A stretch of DNA of 64,000 bases from Megascapheus bottae (taxonomy: Eukaryota > Chordata > Mammalia > Rodentia > Geomyidae): the NCBI GenBank assembly GCA_024803745.1, contig JANJXV010000154.1, positions 248,001 through 312,000 on the forward strand, in the 5' to 3' direction. Every line of letters starts with the position of its first letter. Position 1 is the stretch's first letter. This document shows, piece by piece, positions 1-11,365 of this stretch. The position numbers and the translations under genes are program-made. Under the pieces are notes generated by a model, which saw only the letters and a list, made by a program, of their open reading frames with translations, was not told where the DNA came from and searched no databases.

Positions 1-2952
1 CACAGGCATGGTATCTACCTTCCTATGTTCTCTCCACCTTCCCCCAGACAGGGGTCTGACAGATGCTTTCCACCCACTTATTCATGTTCTCCTCTGTATT
101 GGCTGACAGCTAAGACATGCACTCACTTGTCTGGATGCCAAACACAAAGCCATGTGATTGTTTCTCAGTCTGGAACATCCTATCAGATTTATAGCACCAC
201 AGAGGGTCAGGTTGATGCTCCTCCAGGGCTTCTTAAATTGTTCTCATATTAATCCACAACACGTTTGTCATCACTTGTCCAGCTAATTCATGGACTAAAC
301 CAGCATTCCCTACAAACTTAGATCCCAATACCATGAGGACACTCAAGGGTGCATTAGGAGTGTGACCTGCAGGTGGATGTGAGCCTGTCTAAGTTGGAGG
401 GGATTTCTCCACCACAGGAAATGGAATACAAATTTAGAATCTGCTTTCATGAGGTGACAATCTCTGGCAGATGTTCTTATCAAATGTGGCACTGCCTACT
501 TCTAGCTTAAAACATGGGTTGATGACCCAGCATAACAGAGAATGTATTCACCCCGGCCCAACACATAGGCTGGGACCCTGAACTTTCAGGTAGCATTTGG
601 CTTTGAAGGTCATGAGATCTTAGTCTACAAATGATGAGCCCCCTCCCGTGAGGCATAGCAAACGGAGCCAAAGTGCAACCCAGTTAAGCACCAGATCAAG
701 CTTCCCTTCTACAATAGGGTATGGTTTGAAAAATGTGCATAGCTTCTGTTTGAAGCCAGTCCAGAAAGGAAAGTCCATGAAACTCTCATTTCCAGTTAAC
801 TGCCAAGAAAAAGCCAAAGATAGAGATGAAACTCAAGAGAGCTAGAGAGCCATCTGAAAAGAATGGTTACACCCTGCAACATCCTCATTACCTGATCTTG
901 AAAACATCTCTGCGTGCATCCCAGCAGGCAGCCAGCATCTGGGATTGACAGTGACCCCTGCGCCCATTGGCAATCTGCACTGTCTCTGACATCTGTAATG
1001 TGAACCTCATTCTGTTGGGTTTGTGAAGCGGTGTCAATCCTTCAGAAGGAACCAACTGTGCCCTAACTCCCACTGTCCCCTGGGGCCCCTAGCATTCCCC
1101 CATCTGCACCCCTCCTGTGGCTTCTGATCCTAGGGAGCCCTCCTGCCCTGTCCAACACTCATATGAAGTGCATATTTCTTCTCCTGGGGCAACTTCTCCA
1201 CAGACAGTACATGACATGCCTACTCTCGAGGCACGGGGAGATCCTGCCAAAGTAGCAAATCAGTGATAAGGACATAAAGTGATGAATAGAATTTTAGATC
1301 CTGATGGTAGACAGTCTGCAAAATCCAAGGGAGAATGGAATTGGAGGGGACCAGCGATCAGGATGTGGGCATGGAGCTTCCCTGCCAAGGGGGTGGGGGA
1401 AGTCACAGGCTGGGGGATGCACAGGATGATCCATGGGCCTGTGCAGCTACTGGGTCACCCCCTTCTGCATCTCAGCCTTTGGCTTTGAGCTCTGTGATCG
1501 TCAAGATGTGCAGAGTCTGTACTCTGGCTGGCAGAAGAAAGGACCCTGGGAAGACAATTGTAGACCCTTTGTGAGTGTAGGAAGGGGTAGGCTGGACACC
1601 CAGTCCAAGAGGAGCTAAAACTGGAGTCGAGGGGTGTGCAAGGAGTGGGTGTGAGGGTTGTGGGCAGTCACAGTCACGGCAGAGGTGGCTCTGTCTGTGG
1701 GGTGAGTGCCTCCCTGCAGGCACAGCACTGGACATATCAGAGATCCACATGAAAAGGAAAAGCTGGAAATGGCACTATGGTTCAAATGGTAGAGCACATC
1801 TTCCCCAGCTCATCCTGTCCTGCATGCAGGGACAGCCTTGTAACTAGGGCTACGGTGAGATCATCTTCACCCCTGTGCTGCCATCTGAATTGTAGGCCTC
1901 TGTCCTGGCATGGGGTGTCCTGATGGCTGAGCAGGTACCCTAACCCTAGATGGAGAGCAGCCACTGACTGTGGTATCTAAGGAGAGATCTGTTCCATAGC
2001 TATCAGGCCACCCAGCATGGGAGCCATAACCACCCCCCACCCAGGTAGAGGCCAATGGTTCTCCAGGTGCTACTAACATTGCCCCACCCCTAGCTCTGGG
2101 TACACGTGACATTCCCTCCACAAGGAGCAGGACTAAGTGAAGGATCAGGAAGCTGCCTATGGGCTTCAGATGATGGCCAGGCTGGCACTACAGATGGCCT
2201 CAATCTGTCAGCACCTTCCCCTGCCTCCATCATTCCTCCATCATGCTTCTCTACCTCCCACCCATTAACCTTGGAAACCAATGAACTGGGCTCTCATCAT
2301 TCCTCTCATCTCTTCACCCACCTTGCCATGCGTCCATCCCTCTGTCACTTCCACCCCACACACATCCCACCACCAGCCACCCTCTAGCTTATGAGGATCT
2401 CAGAGGAAGCTCTTGGTGAAGGGCTTGTGACCACAAAACAGTTACTATCACCCGCTCCGGCCTGATCCACCACAGAATAAGAACAGCTAAGCAGGCACAC
2501 ACTGCAGCAGAGTTGCTCTGCTGCCACTCTGATTTCTTCATGGCCAGGACTTGGCTCTCCTCAGCCTCTCAGCTCAGTAACCAGAACATTGTGCTTTCAC
2601 AGAGCCATGGCTTCCAGTCTCCATGGACACAATGACATCAAGGTGATGTCAACTTCCCCATCTCTATATACTTCTAACTATGGGATGGGAGCTGAGGTTT
2701 TCTTCTGTGACTCCATCCGCTAAGAGGCTCATGCAGATTTCTATCCTTTGCTCATCATGGTGACTCTTTGGTTAACAAGTCACTGCTGGGCTTCCAGTTC
2801 ACCACATATAGAACCCATACTCCAACACTTTTCTTAGAAGGACTGATGACTTTTAAATATTCTCTAGTTTTAAATTTCTAGTTCCTTCTCTCTTTCATTT
2901 ATATATTTCCCTTCCTCATATCCTTCTCTTTTTTACCTTCCTTCTTTCATTC
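1..2952. other. Unrecognised flank of copy A
   Basis: No gene is recognised. Short open frames (up to about 93 codons) occur on both strands, but none has a recognisable domain, and copy B does not preserve their frames better than chance. Apart from a SINE remnant at 1,755-1,796 this is apparently single-copy sequence outside the duplication. Low-complexity C/CA-rich text lies around 2,210-2,385. Confidence 0.6.
1755..1796 (+). mobile_element. SINE tail remnant
   Basis: Begins like the shared ID-like SINE tail (gctggaaatggcactatggt...) and stops abruptly after about 42 bases. Copy B carries the rest at 35,294-35,405, so copy A lost about 172 bases here. Confidence 0.6.
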
Positions 2953-3165
2953 CTGGCCTTGAACTCAAAACCTGGAGCTTTTTCTTAGCTTTTCTTTGCT
3001 CAAGGTAGCACTCTAGCTCTTGAGCCACAGCTCTACTTCAATCTTTGTTCTTGCTCTAAACTGGGAGTATGAGTCTCATGCATTTTTCCCTTTGCTGGGT
3101 TGGTTTTAAACCACAATACTAAGATCAGGATCCTGAATATGCCTCGGATTACAGGTATTATCTAA
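2953..3165 (-). mobile_element. B1/ID-fusion SINE
   Basis: Read on the plus strand it runs from the ID-like tail (cttgaactcaaaacctgg, ctcaaggtagcactctag, ttgagccac) to the 7SL-like head (cggattacaggtatta). Diverged, therefore old. The copy B counterpart is at 36,655-36,867. Confidence 0.75.
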
Positions 3166-4107
3166 TCAAAACAAATTCTTGATTTCTTTTTTAGACATAA
3201 TTAGTTCTTTCAGGTGAGCCACCAGCCACTCATGCAAGAGCATTGCAGGATCCCAGCATTCATCTTGTCTCCAGTCTTATTCCATCCATCTCACAATGGT
3301 CATCTAAAACACCCTGCTTCATGCTTGAAGTCGCAAGGAACGTTCTCAACGCCATGAGAAGCCCCCTTAAGCTCTGCCTCAGACATGCCCAGCCCCCATC
3401 CCACTTCCACATGAGCATTTGATTAGGAGAAATTTCCTGAGTACATCATTATCTTTTCCTCACCATTCAAATTTCATCTTTGGAGTCATTTCTCCCAGAC
3501 AAAGAGGAACATGATCCATGGTTTGATAGCAGCTCCAGCTTCATAGTCCCAGCCACCAACACCCCCCCTTAACCTTGCCAGACACCTGAATTCAAGAACA
3601 ATGTTTTCACTACCCCTGACTCTTATCAAATGTTTTAACTTATACAGTGCATTAAAATAATTTTACTAAATGGAATAAACACATGGCATCAAGCTTCAGA
3701 ATCTTTGCACCTGAACTTTTAGTGAATAACAGACACACCAGCATTTCTGTAGCCAACAGAAATCTTAGCTTTGAGATTTCAGCATTCCTGGTATCCAAGT
3801 TTGGATGTGCTAACACTGCCCTTAATGAGGCACTTCAACCACACAATCCCACAAAAATCACTGTCATTTGACATTCACTGGTAGGTGGTGCTAGGAAAAA
3901 GACTGATGTGCCAACTCCATGCTGGCTTGACCTATGCCATCTTCAAACCTGGAGCAAGTGGGGCTCCTCTCTCCGTGACATCTTTTGTGTACTACCCCAG
4001 GAGGACCTTTACCTTGAGTCAAAATTATGAAGACTATCTCTACCAGCAAAGATTCCAGTGAGATGTGCCTACATGGATAAAGCTAAAATCTCACTAAAGT
4101 GAGGTTG
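3166..4107. other. No feature recognised
   Basis: About 940 bases of apparently single-copy sequence. A 62-codon plus-strand frame at 3,683-3,871 is also open in copy B (37,385-37,573), but it shows several amino-acid changes and no recognisable domain, so I do not call it a gene. Confidence 0.5.
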
Positions 4108-4328
4108 TTGGCAGTGCTGGAGCCTGAACTCAGGGCCTGGGCACTAAGCATTTGTACTCAAGACTAGCCCTTTACCACTTGAGCCCAAACTCCATTCCCA
4201 GCTGTTTTTATTTTTGGTAGTAAGAATCTATCAGACTTTCCTGTTCTAGGTGACTTGGAACTTCCATACTCAGATCTCAGCCTCCTGACCAGCCTGGATT
4301 AAAAGTGTGGATCTGCCATGCGCCACAC
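4108..4328 (-). mobile_element. B1/ID-fusion SINE
   Basis: Plus-strand text shows gcctgaactcagggcctggg, then the head-end marker ctcagatctcagcctcctga and a decayed gattacag segment. Present at the same place in copy B (37,810-38,030). Confidence 0.75.
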
Positions 4329-4715
4329 CTGAGGACTTCTGCCAGCACATTTTTTCCCAAAAATTGGAAGAGGAAGATGAGGGAGGATTGAGCTCATCCT
4401 GCCCTGCATATGAAGGAGAGCATCAGCCCGTGAAATTCATTTCCTGTTGTAGGCTGCTGGAGAAAAGGTAGCAAATAGGCACAGGCTGGCAGCAGATGCC
4501 ACAGAACAACTTGTGACCAAGACTCCCAGAGCAGACCTCAGAATCGATGACAGAGTTGGATCTATCCAGTAACAGAGGCAGTGGTGACACCTGAAACTGC
4601 GTGTTTGAGCCTTTGCTGCTAGTAAACATGGCCAACTATGTCTCAATGAGAAAGGTGAGATTTTGGTGGAGAAAGTGAGATTAAACATTATGTATCATGC
4701 AAGAAGACAGACTAT
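4329..4715. other. No feature recognised
   Basis: About 390 bases between a SINE and an L1 fragment. Overlapping minus-strand frames of 70-83 codons are partly kept in copy B (38,001-38,390) but show no domain. Confidence 0.4.
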
Positions 4716-5166
4716 AAGGGGTCTTTTATTATTCCAAGTGAAATTTTGGATTTCCTCTTCTGTTTCTTTAAAGAATGACATTGGGATATTGATTGAAGGT
4801 TGCCATTTTTACAATATTACTCCTTCCACACGAGGAGCATAGGTTTTTGCATTTCCTCAGTTCTGCGTTAATTTCCTTCTCCAGGGTTTATAGTTCCATG
4901 AAAAAGGTGCTTTACATTCTAAGTTAATTCCTAGGTATTTTATTTTCTTTGATAGCAAAATGAGTTGCTATCCTGATTCTTGCCTCATTCCTCTCGTTTC
5001 TTGGCATATAAGAAGGCAGTTGACATTGAAGGTTAATTTTATACCCTGCTACCTTACCAAAGTTTTATATCAGCTCAAGCAGCTTCGGAGTAGAGACTAT
5101 AGGGTTCTTTAAATACAGAATCATGTCATCTGTAAGGAGAGAAAGTTTCAGTTCCTCTTTCACTTT
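4716..5166 (-). mobile_element. L1 fragment, inverted 5' part
   Basis: Matches the minus-strand L1 reverse-transcriptase region seen at about 19,022-19,510 (ggggtcttttattattcca, cagaatcatgtcatctg). It abuts an L1 segment of opposite orientation at about 5,167, the arrangement expected of a twin-primed (5'-inverted) insertion. Confidence 0.8.
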
Positions 5167-5560
5167 TCCTCCTCACTGCAGTTAGAATGGCCAAGATCCA
5201 GAAATCTAATAACTTATGCTGGAGGGGATGTGGCCAGGAGGGATCACTACTACACTGTGGTGGGATTGCAAACTCGTTCAACCACTATGGAAAGCACTAT
5301 GGCAGTATCCCAAAAAGACTAAACATAGAGCTCCCCTGTGATCCAGCAATTTCACTACTTGACAATCGTCCAGATAGGACATACTAAATTTACTAGAACA
5401 ATAACATTTATCACAGCACTATTTACTATAGCAAAGGTATGGAACCAACCCAGATGCCCGTCAGTTGATGAGTAGATCAAATATGGTATTTTTCACAATG
5501 GAATTCTGTGCTTCTGTCAGAAAGAATGACATAGACGAATTTGTAAGGAAATAGAGAGAC
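5167..5560 (+). mobile_element. L1 fragment, ORF2 C-terminal end
   Basis: Plus-strand text encodes the L1 ORF2 C-terminal region: an open frame at 5,187-5,387 contains NIELPCDPAISLL, and the sequence then continues with the usual L1 'cagcactatttactatagcaaag...' text. Together with the reversed piece on its left it makes a twin-primed L1. No poly(A) tail is obvious at the right edge, where a (TC)n tract follows. Confidence 0.8.
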
Positions 5561-5579
5561 TGTAAGTTTAGAAATTAGT

Positions 5580-5696
5580 TTCTGTCTCCTTCTCTATCTC
5601 TGTACAATTTAGAAGTTCCTGTTTCTCTCACTTTCTGTCTCTTTTCTCTTTTTCTCTCTCTCTTTCTGTCTCTCTCTGTCTCTCTCTTTCTCTCTC

Positions 5697-5749
<53 letters not shown>
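5580..5749. repeat. (TC)n microsatellite
   Basis: Interrupted CT/TTTC repeats followed by a pure TC run at about 5,701-5,748. The copy B tract (39,322-39,540) is longer. Its RE/ER-repeat minus-strand reading frame is a composition artefact. Confidence 0.95.
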
Positions 5750-5751
<2 letters not shown>

Positions 5752-5754
5752 CTT

Positions 5755-5918
5755 AGGGTTGAACTCAGGGACTGAGCTACTTTTGCTCAAGGTTAGCACT
5801 CTACCATTTGAACCACAGTGCTGCTTCTGGCTTGCTCTTTTCACGTAGTATTGAGGAATCTAACCCAGGCCTTCATCCTTGATAGGTTAGCACTCTACCA
5901 CTAAGCCACACAGTCAGC
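5755..5918 (-). mobile_element. ID-dimer SINE
   Basis: Reverse of the tRNA-like ID head plus ID-like tail: ttgaactcaggga, gctcaaggttagcactctac, gtattgaggaatctaaccca, gttagcactctaccactaag. Counterpart in copy B at 39,546-39,711. Confidence 0.8.
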
Positions 5919-5929
5919 TTTTAGAGGTT

Positions 5930-6659
5930 TCTGACAAAGGTTTTCCTACATGCTATTATTTCTTCTGTGAGTGCTCTTAATGCTTGCTGAAGGTTGACTT
6001 TGTTTAGAAGACTTACCTTAATGCTCCCATATACAGAGATTCTATATATAGCTGAATGTTTTTCATTACTCAGAATTTCTCTATTGTGTATGTTCTGAAA
6101 TGTACTGAAGACTGACTTCTGATTAAAAGTCATTGCACATTTGTTGTATTCATTAGTTTTCTTTTCTTCTGTGGGAATCAGGTTTGTGATGAACACAGAA
6201 GTATGCCTTCCAGGTCAAACAATTTCCACATTTGTAATATTCATAAGGTTTTTCTCTCCTATGTGCATTTTATACTTAGTCATGCGTTCATGATGGATTT
6301 TTCATATTCTTATATTCATACGATTTTTATCCTGTGTCTGTGTGGTATCATGCAAACTCAACTATGAGTTCTTCAAAAAAATTTCCCTTTCATTTTATTC
6401 ATAGGATTCTATCCTGTGGGTGTTAATGATAAATCTTGACTTGTGCCTTCTGGGGAAAAGACTGAACATTTGCTACATTCATTAAGGGTTTTATCTTGTG
6501 TTGTTTCTGTGACACAAGCTGAGTTTTCTTCCACAGACTAAAAAGACTTTCCTATTTATTACATTGCTAAGGCTTCTCATATGTGTGAACTCTCTTACGC
6601 TTCCTGAAGGGTGAATACTGCACGAAAGACTTTCAACTTTGGTTATATTCCTAAGGTTT
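5930..6659 (-). pseudogene. Decayed C2H2 finger remnants (copy A)
   Basis: Minus-strand reading gives repeated but broken linker and finger motifs, such as EKPYEY and YKCGN near 6,235-6,270 and further half-fingers to 6,650. They lie beyond the stop codon that ends the clean finger frame at 6,660 and are split by frameshifts. They look like the decayed C-terminal part of the same finger exon, or its 3' untranslated region after the stop moved inward. Copy B has the same remnants at about 39,720-40,446. Confidence 0.65.
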
Positions 6660-7250
6660 CTAATATGTGTGAATTCTGTTATGCCTCCTGTAATGTGACT
6701 TCCATCTGAAGGTCTTACCACATTTGATGCACTCGTACAGTTTCTCTCCTGTGTGTGTTCTCTGATGCAATTTGAGGGAAGACTTCCATTTGAAAGACAT
6801 TCCACATCGGTTACATTCATAAGGTTTTTCTCCTGTTTGAATTGTCTTATGCATGTTGAGGTTTGGCTTCTGTGTGAAGGACTTTCCACATATGTTACAC
6901 TCATAAGGTGTTTCTCCTGAGTATATTCTCTGATGAACATGGAGTTTTAACTTCCATTTGAAAGACTTTCCACATTCACTACATGCATAAGTTTTCTCTC
7001 CTGTGTGTTTTCTATAATGCCCATCAAGATATGACTTCCAATTGAAGGTCTTTCCACATTTGTTGCACACATAAGGTTTCTCTCCTGTGTGTGTTCTTTG
7101 ACGCAATTTGAGGGAAGATTTCTGTCTGAAAGACTTTACACATTGGTTACATTCATAAGGTTTCACTCCTGTGTATATTCTCTGATGAACACGAAGTTTT
7201 CCCTTCCCTTGGAAAGACTTTCCACATTCATTACACTTATAAGATTTCTC
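6660..7250 (-). pseudogene. C2H2 zinc-finger array of KRAB-ZNF (copy A)
   Basis: An open frame (168 codons from 7,166; the same frame is readable up to about 7,250) encodes six Krueppel-type fingers joined by TGEKPY-like linkers. Fingers 2, 5 and 6 have complete C2H2 residues. Finger 1 has Arg for the first His (LKLRQRTH), finger 3 ends in Tyr (HQRIY) and finger 4 in Gln (HKTIQ). The family binds DNA in the nucleus through such arrays. A 2-base insertion relative to copy B at about 7,250 (ctctctcccgtg versus ctctgctgtg) throws the preceding fingers out of frame. The array is not in frame with the KRAB/linker exons, so I call it a pseudogene part. Confidence 0.9.
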
Positions 7251-7725
7251 TCTCCCGTGTGTGTTATTTGATGAACTCGAAGGTGTATCTTCTGGGTGAA
7301 AGACTTTTCACATTTGTTACATTCATAAGGTTTCTCTTCTGTGTGTCTTCTCTGGTGCAAAGTGAGGTATGATTTCAGTCTAAAAGTCTTCCCACATTTA
7401 TCCCATTCATAAGATTTCTCTTCTGTGTGAGGTCTCTGATGTGTGCTGAGAGCTGAATTCTGGGCAGAAATTTTATTACGTTCCTCATATTCATAAGGTT
7501 TGTCTTCTCTTGGAGATCGAGGTTGGAGCGTCAGGTCTGACTTCTCAGAAATTAATTTTCACACTTGATGTACGCATCACATATCTCAGGATATTTGCTC
7601 TGAGGTATTGTAAGGCGTATTTCATTACTGAAAGATTTCTCACATTCACTACATGTATGAGGAGTCTCTCCTGTGTACATTTTCGGATGTGTAGTGATGG
7701 TCGGTGTTAAGTACAATATTTTTCA
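7251..7725 (-). pseudogene. Upstream broken fingers of KRAB-ZNF (copy A)
   Basis: Reads on the minus strand as one clean finger (YECNKCEKSFTQKIHLRVH, 7,163-7,360 frame) preceded by degenerate ones: YEWDKCGKTF has Trp for a Cys, and a short TGETPHTCSECEKSF unit lies near 7,640-7,690. Several frames are used, with stops between them. This segment contains the break that separates the linker frame from the finger frame in both copies. Confidence 0.7.
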
Positions 7726-8138
7726 TCACACAGTACATTTAGCAGTTTTCCTCCCTCCCTGAAGAATTTCTTGGGCAGGGAGAACAGAATTATGATACTG
7801 CAGATCTTTTGGACTGTCACAATCATGAATAAAATGCTCTGAATATCCGATGGATTTTTTAAGAACAGGAGACATACGAGATCTATATGCAGCATGCATC
7901 TCATCAGGCTTAGGAGACAGAAGCATGTTCTGACACTTAATGAACTCCTCAGTCCTCACCCCTAAGTTGTTACCGTTATTACTAATCAGCTCTGGATTAT
8001 GTGTAGAGCTCAAATTTAAAGTTCTTGCAAATCTCACATTTTCCTCCACTTCGATACTACTTGCAACTGCTACTTCACATAGACATTCATGTGGACTTTC
8101 CTGGCAAGTCTTGAACACATTTTCCATTACCTGGACAT
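7726..8138 (-). CDS. KRAB-ZNF final exon, linker part (copy A)
   Basis: The frame enters this exon after an acceptor (ttttag) at 8,139-8,144, so exon sequence starts at 8,138. It is in phase with the KRAB-B exon donor: the final G of that exon plus AT makes Asp, then VQVMENVFKTCQES. The reading frame stays open for about 137 codons and ends at TGA 7,726, just before the fingers. The segment is the usual low-conservation linker between KRAB and fingers. If the upstream exons are spliced to it, the product would be a KRAB-plus-linker protein without DNA-binding fingers. Transcription cannot be judged from sequence. Confidence 0.6.
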
Positions 8139-8576
8139 CTAAAATGAGTCCTAGAAAAAAAGACACAAACATACATGAGATACAAATATTCCTTACTGTA
8201 AAGGTAATGACTTTACTTTCCCATCCTAAGTGTTAGATATTTTAAAATATAAAAGTGGAAATTGATTTGTGAGAAATATATGCTTTTCTCCCTAACATAT
8301 TAAGAAAATGATATTTTACAAAGACCAATAATGTTTTTCTGTGTTTTAGTTCTCTTTTTATATCACAGGAAATATTTATTGAAATTACCCATCTATGTAT
8401 TGCTACAGTTTTAAGCTGAGTACTAACTATAGCATACCTGCAGCTGTTTTTTTTGAAATACTGTTTTGTTTATACATTGAGGAATAGCTGCCTTTCTTTT
8501 ATTTTTGAGAAATAATCTAAATATTGTGCTGTTTTGCATCTTTTTAAAACTTTCTTCTCTTTTCTTTTCTTTTTTT

Positions 8577-8735
8577 TTTTGTAGTTCATAGGCCTTGGCC
8601 CTGTCCCTGAACACTTCAGCAGAAGACTATAACCCCTATCCTTGAGCTACAGCCCCACATACTCTTTTCTAGAGTTAACTACAGATAAGAGTCTCAGGTC
8701 CTGAGTAGCAGATAGGATTACCTTACCCAGTTTCA
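8577..8735 (-). mobile_element. B1/ID-fusion SINE, truncated
   Basis: Contains a decayed tail (ggccctgtccctgaacacttcag, ccttgagctacagccccac) and part of the head (agataggattac). Lies in the intron before the finger exon. Copy B counterpart at about 42,358-42,508. Confidence 0.7.
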
Positions 8736-9077
8736 ATGCTGTTTGCTTATTAACCATTAACTGAGGAACACGAATTTTTTCTAGATTCAGCGGCCACAAG
8801 TTTGGTGTATATGTCTGTTTGCCTTTGATCCAAGCAAGAACGATTCTTGAGAGTAAGGACTTACACCTATATCCCTTCAGTTACAACTTCTCACTAAAGT
8901 CTCAATTTAGGTATTTGTGGGAATTTTGAAATTTGTTTCTTTCCATTTGAAGTCTTATAAAAATTCCTTTTCTAACACTCCTGTCCCTCAGAACCATGGA
9001 AGACCAGAAAATCCCCAGCTCATTGTCTAGTTAATTTTCTTATGTTGATTGAAACTTTGTTGTTTTTCGTTTCCTTC

Positions 9078-9252
9078 CATTCCTGGGTTTAAACTCAAGA
9101 CCTAACCACTGTCCTTGGGTTTTCTCAAGACTAGAACCCTACCAATGAAGTCATTACTTCTGGCTTTTTCTATGTATGTGGTAATAAGGAATCAAACCTC
9201 TGTCTTTGTGCATGCTAGGCAAGCACTCTACCAATAGGCTCAATTTCTGGTG
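9078..9252 (-). mobile_element. ID-dimer SINE
   Basis: ctgggtttaaactcaagacc ... tgcatgctaggcaagcactc ... taggctcaatttctgg is the reverse of the ID-dimer. Intronic, shared with copy B (about 42,847-43,025). Confidence 0.75.
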
Positions 9253-9381
9253 GAAAGATCTGGTTCTGAATACCAGTCTCTTCCTACCACCAAAAAGATA
9301 TTATCCTTATCAGAGAATAATGCCCTGACTTACTCCTTGTTTGCTCAATCATTTATAGTCTTAGTTTTAAAGAAATGAAAG

Positions 9382-9385
<4 letters not shown>

Positions 9386-9432
<47 letters not shown>

Positions 9433-9493
9433 TTTCCTTCCTTCCCTCTTTCTTCCCTCTTTCTTCTTTCTTTCTTCCTTTGTTTCTTCCTTC

Positions 9494-9552
<59 letters not shown>
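9386..9552. repeat. (CTTT)n microsatellite
   Basis: A polypyrimidine tetranucleotide tract with internal CCTT variants. It lies immediately upstream of a SINE A-tail (read here as T-rich) and probably grew from it. The copy B tract (about 43,166-43,280) is shorter. Confidence 0.95.
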
Positions 9553-9777
9553 GTTTTGTAGTCATGGGACTTGACTTCTAGACCTGGCTGTTCTTCCTGA
9601 GCTCTTCAGCTCAAGGCTACTGCCCTATGTCTTTAGCCTCAACCCTACTTCTCATTTTCTATTGGTTCATTGGAGAGAAGAGTCTAAGGTGTTTTTGTGA
9701 TAGGTCAGTCTTTGAACCTTGATCCTCAGATCTCAGCCTCCTAAGTAGCTAGGATTACAGGCATGAGCCACGGGCTC
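9553..9777 (-). mobile_element. B1/ID-fusion SINE
   Basis: Near-complete: cttgacttctagacctgg, gagctcttcagctcaaggct, and the head end ctaggattacaggcatgagc. Its tail side carries the (CTTT)n tract. Confidence 0.85.
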
Positions 9778-9881
9778 ATGGCTTTCTCATTTTATTTTGT
9801 TTCATAGTGATTTCTACAGAGAAATCTAACTTTAACTCTACTGCCACATAGAATTCGTCATATCACCCTATGATTCTTGTT

Positions 9882-10042
9882 GCCGGGGGTTTGGGCTAGC
9901 ATGCACAAAGACCTGGTTCAGTTCCTTGGTACTACATACAAAGAAAAAGCCAGAAGTGGTGCTATGACTCAAGAAGTAGAGAGCTAGCCTTGAGAAAACC
10001 CAAGGACCATGCTGAGGCCATGAGACCAGGCATAGGATTGGG
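9882..10042 (+). mobile_element. ID-dimer SINE
   Basis: gggggtttgggctagcatgc, then ttcagttccttggtactaca, then the tail gccagaagtggtgctatgac. Intronic; counterpart at about 43,611-43,771. Confidence 0.8.
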
Positions 10043-10195
10043 AAAAGAAAATGATTCTTGATTCATTCACAAAGAATTCCATAGGTTCCACACAGGATTT
10101 AGGGTAACTAAGAATATTATTGATCAGTACATCACAACATGAACTTACCAATGGGGCTCAGGCTCCAACATCAATATGAAGATGCATTCACTCAC

Positions 10196-10285
10196 CTGTG
10201 ATATTCTTGTCAGAGGAATTTCCTATCCGGAGTTCTGCACAGTGCTCTAGCTTGTCAATTAATACAGGTTTGGGAACACAGGGAC
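10196..10285 (-). CDS. KRAB-B exon of KRAB-ZNF (copy A)
   Basis: A 90-bp exon with acceptor tacag (10,286-10,290) and donor gtgag (10,191-10,195), phase 1 on both sides. It encodes a KRAB B-box-like segment with VPKPVLIDKLEHCAELRI, comparable to the family pattern KPxLIxxLEqgxEPW but without the final Pro-Trp. In this family the B box supports binding of the TRIM28 (KAP1) corepressor by the A box. The exon is 762 bases downstream of the KRAB-A exon on the minus strand. Confidence 0.85.
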
Positions 10286-10419
10286 CTGTAAATTAGAAAC
10301 AGTAGAGAATTATTGCTTATGCTGTGTCATCATTGCTTTAAGTTCACAGACATCCTACTCACAAGTTATCTATTAAATCTTTTTTCTCATTTCTCACTGG
10401 CTCCATGGTTGACTTTTCC

Positions 10420-10557
10420 CCAGCTCTGGATTCATTGTGTATGGCCTAAACTTAGCTGTCTTGCTCAAGGCTAGAAAAATACCAGTTTGAGTCCCAGCTC
10501 CACTTACATGCATAGGTCTTCATGCATGCTAGGCAAGCACTGAACCACAAAGTCAAA
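10420..10557 (-). mobile_element. ID-dimer SINE, diverged
   Basis: tcttgctcaaggctag and catgcatgctaggcaagcac mark a decayed element in the intron between the two KRAB exons. Confidence 0.6.
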
Positions 10558-10584
10558 CTCTTGACACTCCACTAACATTTTGAG

Positions 10585-10712
10585 GGGTTACTTGGAGTTA
10601 TAGAGTTTCATGGCAATTTTTATGCCATTGCTGGCTTCAAATTAGAATTCTTAGATTTCTTCCTCCTGAATATTTTAAGATTACAGGCATGAAACATTGC
10701 ACCTAGTGCCAG
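10585..10712 (-). mobile_element. B1-like SINE head, diverged
   Basis: agatttcttcctcctgaata followed by aagattacaggcatgaaaca resembles the head end of the fusion SINE; the tail is missing or unrecognisable. Confidence 0.5.
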
Positions 10713-10961
10713 GTTTCCATTATAAACTCACTGTTTAGTGATTTGTAGATCCTATTTCCAATAATGATATATATTCTATTCTGGATGGTTTATCCACTTA
10801 CAATTACTGTGTAAGTTTGGAATGTCGTCTCCATTAGAGGAAACATAATTTAGAACTGTTGTCAAAGTATCCTGAAGGTATCCTGAAGAATGAGTACAAA
10901 ATTACCTTAGGTTTTCTTTACAAAGTAATGATACTTCTCAGGGCCTGGAATCTTTCATTTA

Positions 10962-11201
<240 letters not shown>

Positions 11202-11292
11202 TTAGCACTGAGTTATAAACACACCATGTCTGGAATTTTATTCTTTTTTTTGTTGGAATTGTATTCCTTTACTTAAATGTTTAGACTTACTA

Positions 11293-11362
11293 TTGACCTG
11301 AAAAGCTTAGGGATGGTGCCTAGGCCCAGAGTTCAAGTCCCAAGACCCACAAAAAAATAACA
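11293..11362 (+). mobile_element. SINE tail fragment
   Basis: aaaagcttagggatggtgcc then tcaagtcccaagacccacaa and an A-rich end: the tail of a fusion or ID-dimer element. Confidence 0.6.
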
Positions 11363-11365
11363 AGG

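Noticed and set aside
5575..5844. Arg-Glu repeat protein frame (and 39,305-39,637 in copy B)
   Set aside because: Translation of the (TC)n tract; length varies with the repeat.
6491..6940. 149-codon minus-strand frame overlapping the fingers
   Set aside because: It is the finger DNA read in the wrong frame (repeating REYTQE-like text), a known by-product of C2H2 arrays.
9353..9581. Lys/Arg/Glu-rich and Phe/Leu/Ser-rich open frames on both strands
   Set aside because: They are translations of the (CTTT)n microsatellite.
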